Source: Chitinophagales bacterium
GTDB lineage: Bacteria > Bacteroidota > Bacteroidia > Chitinophagales > Chitinophagaceae
Direction of reading: 5' to 3'
Assembly (NCBI GenBank): GCA_030832085.1
Contig: JAURJU010000075.1
Location: 1-61,225 of the forward strand
Length of the DNA: 61,225 bases
The notes beneath the pieces are model-generated. The model saw nothing but the letters and a program-made list of their open reading frames with translations, did no database searches and was not told the origin of the DNA. The translations under genes were made by a program, and so were the position numbers. The first letter of the stretch is position 1; every line of letters starts with the position of its first letter. Shown in pieces: positions 42,429 through 51,725 of this stretch.

Positions 42429-43511
42429 TCAAAAGCTGTACTTCGCCCTTGCAAAAATGCTGTGTCCTATGCCAGAAAAATTGCCGTGGGTTGTAGCAAG
42501 CATGCTTTGAACAAATACATCAAGGTCCAGGTTGGTGATGACATTGACAGACAGGGAAGGATAAAATACCATCAGGTTTGCAAAGGGGGCATACAGCAAA
42601 CCGATTTTGCCATTGACGAGGGGTGTAATTTCCTTGCTTGCTCCAGTCATCATGTTCCAACGCGTTGGCATGAGGTTGTCGGGCTTGTTTTGAAAACTGA
42701 GGGATGACCAATCGGACGGGGCCGAAGTGGTGCCCAATTGATTGAACAGCGCCGCACCATGCAGGTACCATCCATTTTTGGTGATGTGGTCAAACTCAAC
42801 GCTGGCATTCAATATTTGCCTGCCCTTGTTGTGCGATACAAAATACTGTACCTCTCCCTTGAAACCAGTCTCTCCAATGCTTCCCTGCCATCCAACACCG
42901 ATATTTATTTTTCCTTGATTGAATCCGGCAATCATTTGCCAGTCATAGTTGGAACGGTTGAAACTGTACTTGATCGCTCCATTCATCGTCTTTCCGGCTG
43001 GGACTTTGGCGGCCACCAATTCTATCGCACTCATTTCGTTTTTTTGGTAATGAATGCGGATGCCATCAACACCAGCCCTTTCCTCGTAGTCAAAGTCAAA
43101 CATGTTGTAAGCATTGAAAACATCATTGGGATTCCAGGCATTGTTCATTCCCCAATTGATTCTTTGTCTGCCAGCCTTGATGCTCCAACGTGTAGACTTG
43201 TGTTCAATCCATCCCCTTTCAAGTTTTCCAACAAATGTCGGTCTGGGAGCACTGTTCCAGATCAACCTGTTCCTGACTTCTGCAGATGCATTGAAATGTG
43301 TCGATTGCCATTTGAGGTTCAAGCGGTTGTGGACAAGGTTGCCATAGTGGAAGGGCGTCTTTTTAACCGGCAACCTGAAGCTGTTCAAATCTTTCAGGTA
43401 TCCATTGAATGAAAAATGAATGGCATCGGAATGTTCAGCGTCATTTTTTTGTGCGCGTGTTGTGATGGAGGGAAAAACAAGCAACAAAAAGACAGTGGAA
43501 ACAAGGCCCAT
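42429..43511 (-). CDS. Outer-membrane beta-barrel protein of the Lol-like operon
   Basis: A 360-residue protein. From ATG 43511 it has a signal (MGLVSTVFLLLVFPSITTRAQ). An alternative TTG at 43547, overlapping the upstream stop (TTGA), would add 12 basic residues; the choice is uncertain. The mature protein alternates strands with aromatic girdle residues (HFSFNGYLKDLNSFRLP, KLERGWIEHKSTRWSIKAGRQRINWGMNNAWNPND) and ends in KYSF, a typical barrel-terminal Phe. 'KAGRQRINWG' and 'NPNDVFNAYNMFDFD' recall the DUF1302-type porins that pair with lipid exporters. It is last in an operon with an ABC transporter and a LolA-like protein, which points to an outer-membrane exit or acceptor. Confidence 0.72.
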   Translation of the reverse strand: MGLVSTVFLLLVFPSITTRAQKNDAEHSDAIHFSFNGYLKDLNSFRLPVKKTPFHYGNLVHNRLNLKWQSTHFNASAEVRNRLIWNSAPRPTFVGKLERGWIEHKSTRWSIKAGRQRINWGMNNAWNPNDVFNAYNMFDFDYEERAGVDGIRIHYQKNEMSAIELVAAKVPAGKTMNGAIKYSFNRSNYDWQMIAGFNQGKINIGVGWQGSIGETGFKGEVQYFVSHNKGRQILNASVEFDHITKNGWYLHGAALFNQLGTTSAPSDWSSLSFQNKPDNLMPTRWNMMTGASKEITPLVNGKIGLLYAPFANLMVFYPSLSVNVITNLDLDVFVQSMLATTHGNFSGIGHSIFARAKYSF

Positions 43512-43543
43512 TTTATTTTTCACTTTGTAAAACGAAAAGTTCT

Positions 43544-44242
43544 TCAAAGGGGAAGCTTTGTTGAATCAGAAACAATTTGTCCATCGACCAGCGTAATTAC
43601 CCGTTTTGCCCTTTCAATGACACGCTGATCGTGTGTTGAAAAAATGAAGGTCATGTTTTCTTCCCTGTTCAATGCTGCCATGATGTCCAGCAGGTTGAAA
43701 GCAGCAGCGGAGTCCAAATTTGCCGTGGGCTCATCGGCCAAAACAAATTGTGGTTTCGATGCCAATGCCCTTACTACTGCCACACGCTGCTGCTGTCCTC
43801 CCGACAGTTGTGCAGGCCTGGTATTTTTCTTGTCCAGCAATCCCACCTGCTTGAAAAGCCCATTGATCCGTTCTGCCCTTTTGGCCTTTTTTTCCTTTTG
43901 CAGCAGCATAATGAATTCAGCATTTTCACTGGCAGTCAGTACAGGAATCAGGTTAAAGGCCTGGAACACAAAACCAATATTGTGCAACCTGAATTTCACC
44001 AGATCAGCGGAACGCAGTGCAGTGATGTCGGTTCCATTGACGATGATGTTTCCGCTGTCAGGATGATCCAATCCCCCAATCATGTTGAGCAGTGTTGTTT
44101 TGCCAGATCCGGAGGGGCCTACCAATGCCACAAACTCACCTTTTGCAATGTGCAGGTGTACATTCCTGATCGCGGGAACAGGAATCCCAGTGGGGTCGTA
44201 GGTTTTGCTGATATTGTGTGCATCGATGACGGTATTTTCCAT
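43544..44242 (-). CDS. LolD/MacB-type ABC transporter ATPase
   Basis: A 232-residue ATPase. Walker A GPSGSGKTT at 42-50, Q-loop FVFQAFNLIP, signature LSGGQQQ at 146-152, Walker B FVLADEP at 166-172 and H-loop STHD are intact. FNLIP and LSGGQQQRVAVVRAL are typical of the LolD/MacB/FtsE class that drives FtsX-type permeases by mechanotransmission rather than moving substrate through a channel. The gene starts 5 bases after the upstream permease and its stop overlaps the possible TTG start of the barrel gene. Confidence 0.93.
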   Translation of the reverse strand: MENTVIDAHNISKTYDPTGIPVPAIRNVHLHIAKGEFVALVGPSGSGKTTLLNMIGGLDHPDSGNIIVNGTDITALRSADLVKFRLHNIGFVFQAFNLIPVLTASENAEFIMLLQKEKKAKRAERINGLFKQVGLLDKKNTRPAQLSGGQQQRVAVVRALASKPQFVLADEPTANLDSAAAFNLLDIMAALNREENMTFIFSTHDQRVIERAKRVITLVDGQIVSDSTKLPL

Positions 44243-44247
44243 GGTGC

Positions 44248-45462
44248 TTATTTTTGAAGTGCAGAGACTGGATTCATGCTAAGGCTTTTCAGGATGGGTA
44301 CCACCGATGAAACAAGTGCCGTGGCAAATACAAGTGCAATGATGAATGCAATCTTGTCTGATGGAAAATCGGGATAGATCATGGTTTCAAATCCAAAACT
44401 TTCCATCATTTCCCTTCCCATTCCACTGAGGTCCATTCCTTTTTTTGCATAGTATTGTATTGCGGTTCTTCCTGTCACAAGAGCAATTGGTATCCCTGCG
44501 ATGGTGAGGAAAAATGTTTCCGTCATGATCAGCACCAGCAATGGCAGCCTTCCCATGCCCAATGCCATCATCATGCCAATTTCATGGCGCCTTTCCAGGA
44601 TGGACATCATCATGGTATTCATGATGCCAAACGACAATGCGACAAGGATGATGACCAGAATGATATAAGAAAGAGTATCAACTGTTTCTGCCATCAATGA
44701 AGTTTCCGGGGAGAGTGCTTTCCATGGTTCAACTGCAAGGGTTGGAAATTCCATGGCCAACCATTGAGTGGTGCTATCCAGCAATCTGTCATCATGCAGA
44801 ACAATTGCTATTTCATGCACCTGATTTTCCAGGCCCAACATTTCTTGCAACTCTTTTCTGCTGACATAAACATTGACTTCATCCAAGGGGGCATTGGCGG
44901 ATTGATAAATACCCTGAATCCTGAACGCTGCAGAAATCAGGTTGTCTGCAGTATCTGTCATGGTGATGACCACTTTTTCACCCACTGTGAGCTTGAGTTT
45001 TTTGGCCAGTTTTTTACCCATCAGCATCCCCCTAGTAGTTGAGGGCCAAGTCATTTTTCCCTGGCGCATTTTTTTCCCCAACCCTGAAACACGCATTTCC
45101 TCTTCAGGAGATATGCCAATGATGCTTACCCCTGAACTGCCATTGGGTGTCGATACCATGCCTGCAGTGATGGTTCTTTGGGCAATGGCCCTGATGCTTT
45201 TGTCTTTTAGAAGCTTTATAATTTTGTTCCCGTCTTCCTGAACATAGCGTTTCGGATCCTGGTCACCCATGAATCCTTTTGCATGCAGTTGGATATGGCC
45301 GGTTTCCGTATCAATCACCGTGCGGATCCTGCTCTTCATCATTCCTTTGTACAAAGACATGATGGACATGCCAGCGAAGAGTCCCGCTGTCACCGAAGCA
45401 ATGATCACCATGCTCCTCATTTTGTTGCGCCAGATGTTTCTCCATGCCAGTCGAATGATCAT
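44248..45462 (-). CDS. FtsX/LolE-type ABC permease (second of pair)
   Basis: A 404-residue permease with one N-terminal membrane segment (after IIRLAWRNIWRNKMRS), a periplasmic MacB-core-like domain (about 45-260) and three C-terminal segments (about 265-400). RNIWRNK and the GIMNTMMMSILERRHEIGMMMALGM coupling region are hallmarks of LolC/LolE/MacB permeases. It pairs with the next gene upstream as a likely heterodimer, 4 bases apart. Substrate unknown; relatives extract lipoproteins or export amphiphiles. Confidence 0.9.
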   Translation of the reverse strand: MIIRLAWRNIWRNKMRSMVIIASVTAGLFAGMSIMSLYKGMMKSRIRTVIDTETGHIQLHAKGFMGDQDPKRYVQEDGNKIIKLLKDKSIRAIAQRTITAGMVSTPNGSSGVSIIGISPEEEMRVSGLGKKMRQGKMTWPSTTRGMLMGKKLAKKLKLTVGEKVVITMTDTADNLISAAFRIQGIYQSANAPLDEVNVYVSRKELQEMLGLENQVHEIAIVLHDDRLLDSTTQWLAMEFPTLAVEPWKALSPETSLMAETVDTLSYIILVIILVALSFGIMNTMMMSILERRHEIGMMMALGMGRLPLLVLIMTETFFLTIAGIPIALVTGRTAIQYYAKKGMDLSGMGREMMESFGFETMIYPDFPSDKIAFIIALVFATALVSSVVPILKSLSMNPVSALQK

Positions 45463-45466
45463 GTTC

Positions 45467-46684
45467 TTATTTTTTCATGGCTTTCAATGCATTCATTTTA
45501 CGTATCACCCAAATTGGGTAACAGCCCAATATCAATCCCAAAACAAAAACGGTAAGTCCTTGTTTCAAAAAAATGCCAGGATCGCCCGATGCCGGAAACA
45601 AGGGTTCAAAACCAAACCGTTTGTAGGCGTCTGCCGTGCTCCCTGAGATGCGAATGGGATTGAACTTGAGGTAGAGAACCGCAGGCAAACTGATGAGCAG
45701 TCCAATAACTGCTCCCATCATGACAGTGAACATGGATTCGAAAAGCAACAACAATTCTAGCCTGGCCTTTGCCATACCCAGTGCGAGCAACATGCCGTTT
45801 TCAATTTTTCTTTCTGCCATCATGATCAGGAGCGTACTGAAGATGCCAAATCCCACCAAAAAATACAGGATGAGTTGTACATATTGCATGTTCCCCGAGT
45901 CTGCCTCAATATGTTGCTTGATGTCCGGCATGATATCGCCCCAGGTGAGCACTTCATATTCTTTCCCTGCAATACCAGCAATGTTCTTGGCTGCTGCATT
46001 GGGGTCGGTGTCATCCTTCAGCAGGATGGCCCAACTGGTAACGATGGAGTCTGCTGCAAAAAGCAGTTGACACTGCTCCAGTGGCATTACCACGAGTTTA
46101 TCATTCAGTTTGGGTGAACCCAACACCACAATTCCTTTTACAATGAATTTTCCAGCAGCAGATGAACCATGGTAACCCTGACCAATGATGATCACAGTAT
46201 CAAGGATATTTTTTTTCAACTTGATGGCAAGGCCTTCCGATAATATTAACCCATTGTCGCGGATACTGGGATAAGCACCCTTGATGAGCTTGTCGGCCAT
46301 TGCAGTGAATCCATGCCGCTCTTGGTCTTCTATCCCAATCACCAGACAACCCTTTGTGGTTTCGCCGGATGAAATAAGGGCAAAGGATTCAAGCCTGCCG
46401 GTGATGGTTGCTATACCTGGCATGCCGATAATTTTTTCTCTCAACAGTTTTTCCGGTACAAATCCATTTTCAATCACCTGTTCATCCTGATAGCCTTTCA
46501 TGTGCAGTTGAACATGTCCGGTATAGCTGCTGACAATGTCTTTGATAAGGTTGTTGAAAATTCCTTCTTTCAAACTGGCTGCCAACATGGATATCATGGT
46601 TGCAAATGAAACGGCTGCCACAGCAATGGCAGTTCTGCTCTTGTTTCGCCAAATGTTTTTCCAGGCAAGATGAACAATCCACAT
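45467..46684 (-). CDS. FtsX/LolE-type ABC permease (first of pair)
   Basis: A 405-residue permease with the same four-segment layout as its partner: HLAWKNIWRNKSRT at the start, a periplasmic domain about 45-270, and MAERKIENGMLLALGM as the coupling segment. The two permeases are clearly homologous but divergent, as LolC and LolE are. It lies 14 bases after the LolA-like gene and 4 before the next permease, so the five genes form one transcription unit. Confidence 0.9.
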   Translation of the reverse strand: MWIVHLAWKNIWRNKSRTAIAVAAVSFATMISMLAASLKEGIFNNLIKDIVSSYTGHVQLHMKGYQDEQVIENGFVPEKLLREKIIGMPGIATITGRLESFALISSGETTKGCLVIGIEDQERHGFTAMADKLIKGAYPSIRDNGLILSEGLAIKLKKNILDTVIIIGQGYHGSSAAGKFIVKGIVVLGSPKLNDKLVVMPLEQCQLLFAADSIVTSWAILLKDDTDPNAAAKNIAGIAGKEYEVLTWGDIMPDIKQHIEADSGNMQYVQLILYFLVGFGIFSTLLIMMAERKIENGMLLALGMAKARLELLLLFESMFTVMMGAVIGLLISLPAVLYLKFNPIRISGSTADAYKRFGFEPLFPASGDPGIFLKQGLTVFVLGLILGCYPIWVIRKMNALKAMKK

Positions 46685-46698
46685 GATGACGATTCATT

Positions 46699-47463
46699 TT
46701 ATTGTGTGATGATGTACCTCATTTTATCCGTTGAAAAAAAACTTTCATCCATGGGTCGGTTGAAGCTTACGCTTTCATAGATCATCACTGTTTTATGGTT
46801 TTTCTTGTTGGACGGCATCATTTCAAATCTTGTAGGAATCAATCTCCCGTCCATGATCTTGATGTCATAGGCGTTCATTGTATTGATGAGTTCGTCGTCT
46901 TCATCATAAAATCGCGCATGCAACTGAACCATTCTTTCCTTGTCAATGCAGACCACCAGTCTTCCCCAAACCACTGCTGCTTCAGGCTTTGGCATCATGA
47001 TGATGGTATAGCAATTTCTTCTATCAATCAGGGTGTCTGCCGAAAAAGAATGGGTATAGTCCGTTACAAGGGAAGATTCCTTTACAAGGTCGTCGTTGGT
47101 AAAATCAGTGCCCATCCATGACTGGCTCATCATAGAAGGCGGCAATTTGATTGTTTTTTCTATGGCGGGAATCCAGTTCCAGACCTCTTTTTTTCTTTTC
47201 AAAAAAACTATTCCCTTGTCGCGCACAGGGGCATTCACAAGCAACATGGAATAGTCATTTCCTTTGATCCAAGCCTTGATTTTCATTTCCCTGCTCCAGG
47301 TAGGACGAACGGTGCGGATGATCAGATTGGCCTGAGAGGTATTTCCCCTCATTTTTTCTTCGGTGATTGTGATGATCTCTTTTGCAGTTTGGGCAGAAGC
47401 CCTGTCCATGGGCAAAAAAAGAAAAAGGAAGATGTACTGCTTCAAGGCCTGGAGTTTGACCAT
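46699..47463 (-). CDS. LolA-like outer-membrane lipoprotein-sorting protein
   Basis: A 254-residue periplasmic protein with signal ending DRASAQ. The body is a half-barrel lipid carrier of the LolA_like (TP_0789/PF17131) type: SREMKIKAWIKGNDYSMLLV, GIVFLKRKKEVWNWIPAIEKTIKLP, then the diagnostic MMSQSWMGTDFTNDDLV. Such proteins carry lipidated cargo or lipids between membranes. It is first in the operon with two LolE-like permeases, a LolD-like ATPase and an outer-membrane barrel. A gap of 173 bases with nothing recognisable separates it from the VOC gene upstream. Confidence 0.87.
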   Translation of the reverse strand: MVKLQALKQYIFLFLFLPMDRASAQTAKEIITITEEKMRGNTSQANLIIRTVRPTWSREMKIKAWIKGNDYSMLLVNAPVRDKGIVFLKRKKEVWNWIPAIEKTIKLPPSMMSQSWMGTDFTNDDLVKESSLVTDYTHSFSADTLIDRRNCYTIIMMPKPEAAVVWGRLVVCIDKERMVQLHARFYDEDDELINTMNAYDIKIMDGRLIPTRFEMMPSNKKNHKTVMIYESVSFNRPMDESFFSTDKMRYIITQ

Positions 47464-47636
47464 GAAGGTCGAGCTAAGCCTTGCTAAATTTTATGACATG
47501 CATCATTCCAAAAGTCTCGTGTCAATGAAACGGCATGACACGCATCAGTTTTTGCAAATCACAGTTGATACATCAATGGCAACCACAATGCAATAAAGGA
47601 CCTTTTGCCAGTCACCCAGTATTTGTTGTTTGTCTT

Positions 47637-48122
47637 TTAAATTAAACCAAGCAATGCTTGCAGGTCCAATGCCTCAGTTTTCATCATCAGCCCACCATGT
47701 TCATCCATGGGCCACTCTTCCTTTGGCAAGTCCCAATACAATTCGACTCCATTGCCATCCGGATCATCAAGGTAAATGGCATGAGAGACACCATGGTCTG
47801 CTGCTCCAGTAATGGGGTAATTGGCTTCAAGAATTTGTTGCAGTGCAATCGCCAAATCTCTTCTGGTAGGGTATAGGATGGCAGTATGATAAAGGCCGGT
47901 TGAATAAGTTGGAGCAGCTGGAGCGCCATTGCTTTCCCAGGTGTTCAGCCCAATGTGATGGTGGTATCCTCCTGCAGCAATGAATACAGCTTGGGTGCCA
48001 TACCGTTGTTGCACCTCAAATCCCAAAATCCCCTGATAAAAGGAAAGTGATTGTTCAAGGTCGCTCACTTTAAGATGGACATGTCCAATGCGTGTTTCAG
48101 TTGGGATGGTATAAGTTTTCAT
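47637..48122 (-). CDS. VOC-family (glyoxalase/dioxygenase-like) protein
   Basis: A 161-residue cytoplasmic protein. The VOC fold's paired beta-alpha-beta-beta-beta modules are seen as IGHVHLKVSDLEQSLSFYQGILGFEV and LYHTAILYPTRRDL, with metal ligands likely His in GHVHLKV, His in LYHTAIL and Glu in NGVELYWD. It resembles CatE-like catechol-2,3-dioxygenase domains, but only its second half is metal-competent by eye. The reaction is not known. It is divergent from the receptor at 48.2 kb by 95 bases. Confidence 0.85.
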   Translation of the reverse strand: MKTYTIPTETRIGHVHLKVSDLEQSLSFYQGILGFEVQQRYGTQAVFIAAGGYHHHIGLNTWESNGAPAAPTYSTGLYHTAILYPTRRDLAIALQQILEANYPITGAADHGVSHAIYLDDPDGNGVELYWDLPKEEWPMDEHGGLMMKTEALDLQALLGLI

Positions 48123-48217
48123 TGTGCAAAGGTAGCAATGTACTGGAATGAATTTTTTTGTTTCACTGCCAGAGCAGACAAGCTGCCAGAAAATACTTAA
48201 TTTGGCACCTAACCCTT

Positions 48218-50632
48218 ATGCGCATCCAGATGAGATTATTCTTTTTATCTTGCCTTTTCATTTCCGCAACCGCATTTTCGCAAATTCCACCAGGAACCAT
48301 CCAAGGCAGGGTTGTTGATTCTTTGTCCGGAGTACCACTTGCAAGTGCTACGATTCAGTATTTTAGGGAGGGGAAAGGCAGCAGCACCAATGGTTTTTTA
48401 AGCAATGAAAAAGGAATGTTTTCCATCCCTGTTACGGAGGGAAACTACCAATTGCGCATCGCATATGCCGGTTACAGGGAGTACTTAACAAAATGGTTGT
48501 TGGTTTCGAATGCAACGCGCAACATTGAACTGGGCGATGTTCGGCTTTCACTTGGAAAAAATACCCTTGAAGAAATCATTGTGCAGGCAGAAAAAAGTTC
48601 TATGCAGCTGTCGCTGGATAAAAAAATATTCAATGTTGGAAAGGACCTTGCCAATGCCGGCGGTTCAGCCATGAACATCCTGATGAACATTCCCTCAGTA
48701 TCGGTTGATCCAGAGGGAAATGTAAAGTTGCGCGGGAGTGATAATGTACGCATACTGATCGACGGAAAGCCTTCTGGTCTTGTAAGTATCAAGGGGGGAA
48801 GTGGATTGCAAAATCTTCAGGCCAGCATGGTGGAGAAAGTCGAACTGATTACCAACCCCTCTGCCCGTTATGAAGCCGAAGGGATGTCGGGCATCATCAA
48901 TATTGTGTTGAAAAAAGACAGGCGTCAGGGCTTCAATGGCTCGGTGGAAGTCATCACAGGAAATCCTTCCAACTTTGGATTGGCGACCAATCTCAATTAC
49001 AGGAAGAAAAACATCAATTTCTTCATCAACTATGGCATCGCTTACCGCATACAGCCCAGCAAAGGCAATTTATTCCAGGAAACATACGGTAAGGATACCA
49101 CCTTCATTTTCAAACAGAATGACCGGGTAAAATTCAAGGGCTTCAACAATAATATCAGGGGTGGGTTGGATTATTTTTTCAATGAAAAATCCGTATTGAC
49201 TGCAGCCTATCTCTACCGAAAAAGCCAGGGCAAACGCCTTCGTGATATCCGGTACGATGATTATATCAACAACCTCAACACCCTCAGGGGATTTGTCAAA
49301 AGGACCCAAGATGAGGACGAGGTTGAACCCAATTCTGAAGTGACGGTCAATTACAAAAAAACATTTCAGCAAAAAGGCCATGAACTTACCGCTGAAGTCA
49401 AGTACCTTGACTATTGGGAAAACTCCGACCAGGTGTTTACCCAGCGTTCTTTTACCCCTGCTGCAACAGAAATCCTTACTAAAAGCATTGTGCAAAAATC
49501 GGTAAACGACGAGTTTGAAAAACAATGGCTTTTTCAGTTGGATTATGTAAAACCCATCGGCAAAGAAGGGAAGTTTGAAACGGGATTAAGAAGCAGCTTC
49601 CGGAACATGGTCAATGATTATCTTGTTACACAACAGAATTCCGTGGGCTTGTATACTCCCTTGGCGGGTCTTGACAATGTTTTTGTGTACGATGAAAATA
49701 TCCATGGTGCTTACGGCATTCTGGGCAACAAAACCAACAAACTTTCCTACCAGGCTGGTTTGCGGGCAGAGTGGACGGATGTGACCACCACTTTGCAAAA
49801 AACAAAAGAAAAAAATCCGCGCGATTATGTGAATTTGTTTCCCAGCGCGCACATGACCCTTGACCTTGCCAAAGAAAATGGTATTCAGTTGAGCTATAGC
49901 AGAAGGGTTCGCAGGCCCTTTTACAACGACCTGAGCCCATATGCAACATTTTCAGACAGCAGAAATTTCTTTGGCGGCAATCCGGACCTGGACCCTGAGT
50001 TCAGCAATTCTTATGAGCTGGGGCATATCAAATCATTTGACAAGGGTGTCTTTACTTCATCAGTATATTTCAGGAATACCAAGGGACGAATAGAAAGAAT
50101 AAGAAAGGTGGATGCCATGGGAAACTCCTTTACCAAGCCTGAAAATCTATTGTCAGAAAAGGCCTACGGCATTGAATTCACAAGCGGTTATACTCCATAC
50201 AAATGGTGGAAACTGGACTTCAATTTCAATTTCTTTCATGCCAATATTGATGGCAGCAATATCCTTTCCAATTATCAAACCACCACATACAGTTGGTTTA
50301 CCAGGCAAACTTCAAGGTTCAGCCTGAAAAATGGCATTGACCTGCAATTGAGGATGAATTATGAGGCGCCACAAAAAACAGTTCAGGGCCGCAGAAAATC
50401 GTTGTTTTACACGGATTTTTCAATCAGCAAGGATGTGTTGAAGGAAAGGGGAACCTTGAACTTCAATGTGCTTGATGTCTTCAATACCAGAAAGGCAAGA
50501 ACAGTTTTTGCTGGTGAAAATTTTTATTATGATGGATACGGACGGTTCAATCCTCGTCAGGTAAACCTGACTTTTAATTACCGAATCAAACAATCAAAGG
50601 GGACCAAAACCGTAAAGATTCTTCAGGAGTAA
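48218..50632 (+). CDS. TonB-dependent receptor with N-terminal CarboxypepD-regulatory-like domain
   Basis: An 804-residue outer-membrane protein. The start is ATG 48218 or 48230; either gives a signal ending in ATAFSQ. Residues about 28-120 are a carboxypeptidase-regulatory-like sandwich (GTIQGRVVDSLSGVPLASATI). The plug follows with NILMNIPSVSVDPEGNVKLRGSD, RILIDGKPSGL, MVEKVELITNPSARYEAEGMSGIINIVLKK, and the rest is an OMP_b-brl_3 barrel with YSRRVRRPFYNDLSPY. No SusD-like partner is adjacent, so it belongs to the receptor class without surface lipoprotein. Substrate unknown. Confidence 0.88.
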   Translation: MRIQMRLFFLSCLFISATAFSQIPPGTIQGRVVDSLSGVPLASATIQYFREGKGSSTNGFLSNEKGMFSIPVTEGNYQLRIAYAGYREYLTKWLLVSNATRNIELGDVRLSLGKNTLEEIIVQAEKSSMQLSLDKKIFNVGKDLANAGGSAMNILMNIPSVSVDPEGNVKLRGSDNVRILIDGKPSGLVSIKGGSGLQNLQASMVEKVELITNPSARYEAEGMSGIINIVLKKDRRQGFNGSVEVITGNPSNFGLATNLNYRKKNINFFINYGIAYRIQPSKGNLFQETYGKDTTFIFKQNDRVKFKGFNNNIRGGLDYFFNEKSVLTAAYLYRKSQGKRLRDIRYDDYINNLNTLRGFVKRTQDEDEVEPNSEVTVNYKKTFQQKGHELTAEVKYLDYWENSDQVFTQRSFTPAATEILTKSIVQKSVNDEFEKQWLFQLDYVKPIGKEGKFETGLRSSFRNMVNDYLVTQQNSVGLYTPLAGLDNVFVYDENIHGAYGILGNKTNKLSYQAGLRAEWTDVTTTLQKTKEKNPRDYVNLFPSAHMTLDLAKENGIQLSYSRRVRRPFYNDLSPYATFSDSRNFFGGNPDLDPEFSNSYELGHIKSFDKGVFTSSVYFRNTKGRIERIRKVDAMGNSFTKPENLLSEKAYGIEFTSGYTPYKWWKLDFNFNFFHANIDGSNILSNYQTTTYSWFTRQTSRFSLKNGIDLQLRMNYEAPQKTVQGRRKSLFYTDFSISKDVLKERGTLNFNVLDVFNTRKARTVFAGENFYYDGYGRFNPRQVNLTFNYRIKQSKGTKTVKILQE

Positions 50633-50941
50633 GAGTTGCACTAAGAGATCAGTTCCTTTACCAACACTATTTATTTTTTTATTCAAAGGGCTTAAATGGT
50701 TTCCCTTTGTTTGTGCATTTCAATAATATTTCAAAAAAACCGAGGGATAAAAAATCTCCCCAACTCCTTTGCCGATAGGCATTCTGTTGATTGAATGATT
50801 TGCATCACCATGAAGCAGAAATAGCATCATGTTCCTCAATCAGGAGACGCCATATTTTTGATTCGAATTGAAACCGTCGGTTTTCACAGCCTGAAACACG
50901 ATGTTTTTGACAAAATCCTACTGTTCATCAAATCGAAATTA
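50633..50941. other. 309-base leader region of the capsule locus
   Basis: An AT-rich stretch between the receptor and the first capsule gene. It holds an exact -7-type box (TATTTTTG, 50853-50860) and just after it two short palindromes, ATTCGAAT (50861-50868) and AAACCGTCGGTTT (50871-50883), which would sit in the first part of the transcript. A transcript begun there would have an untranslated leader of roughly 75 bases. No convincing gene is present, although an open frame runs from 50858 into the export-protein gene. Confidence 0.45.
50853..50860 (+). promoter_or_regulatory. Candidate -7 element of the capsule operon (TATTTTTG)
   Basis: An exact match to TAnnTTTG, 81 bases upstream of the first capsule gene's ATG. 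I see no clear TTTG at the -33 position. Two short palindromes follow in the presumed leader. Confidence 0.35.
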
Positions 50942-51721
50942 ATGCATCAAGCCATTACCAACATTCTTTCCATTGCAGCAATTTCCTGTATGACCTGTTC
51001 TTGTGTGAGCACAAAAGATATTGGGTATTTCAACAATGCGAAAGAAAGAGAGTATGGCACTGTGCCGAAGGAAGAGAATACAATACAGCCCAATGACATA
51101 TTGAGCATTTCTATCAGCAGTTTGAACCCTGAGGCATCAGCAGTGTTCAACAATGCCAATAACCATAGCGACAACATTGCATCCACCAATGCTAATCTTC
51201 CACAAGTGAATGGATACCTGGTAAACAATGAAGGATATGTACAATTGCCCATTTTGGGAAATGTAAAAGCAGCAGGGCTGACAAAAAGAGATTTAAAGGA
51301 AAACATCACTTTGGTCATCAATGATAAAAAATTGTTGGTCGATCCAATTGTCAACATCAGGCATTTGAACTTCGAAGTCACAGTCATTGGGGAAGTTGGG
51401 CGCCCAACGGTCATTCCTGTACCCAATGAAAAAATATCCCTGTTGACTGCATTGGGACAGGCCGGTGATATTACGGTATATGGAAAGAAAGAAAATGTAT
51501 TGCTGATAAGGGACATCAATGGCAAAAAGTCAATAAAAAGAATAAATCTACATGCAGCAGATTTTTTGAATTCACCTTATTATTATTTGCAACCCAATGA
51601 TATTGTTTATGTGGAACCCAACAAGAACAAGCTTGCAAGTGTAAGCAGGGGATGGCAACTTTTACCCGCTTTGCTCTCTGGTTTGTCTGTAATTGTTATT
51701 GTATTGGACAGAATAATTTAA
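50942..51721 (+). CDS. Wza-like polysaccharide export lipoprotein
   Basis: A 259-residue protein forming the outer-membrane or periplasmic conduit for capsule export. The ATG at 50942 gives a lipoprotein signal ending MTCSC. The polysaccharide export domain is seen as IQPNDILSISISSLNPEA and GYVQLPILGNVKAAGLT, followed by an SLBB-type repeat with FEVTVIGEVGRPTVIPVPNEKISLLTALGQAGDIT. A C-terminal membrane segment (LLPALLSGLSVIVIVLD) may serve as the Wza-like helix. It is 4 bases upstream of the Wzc-like gene, as expected for this pair. Confidence 0.9.
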   Translation: MHQAITNILSIAAISCMTCSCVSTKDIGYFNNAKEREYGTVPKEENTIQPNDILSISISSLNPEASAVFNNANNHSDNIASTNANLPQVNGYLVNNEGYVQLPILGNVKAAGLTKRDLKENITLVINDKKLLVDPIVNIRHLNFEVTVIGEVGRPTVIPVPNEKISLLTALGQAGDITVYGKKENVLLIRDINGKKSIKRINLHAADFLNSPYYYLQPNDIVYVEPNKNKLASVSRGWQLLPALLSGLSVIVIVLDRII

Positions 51722-51725
51722 TTCC

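Noticed and set aside
47464-47636. Possible small gene or RNA between the LolA-like and VOC genes
   Set aside because: Only a partial open frame is present, starting inside the LolA-like gene, with no signal, motif, or stable hairpin with U-tract.
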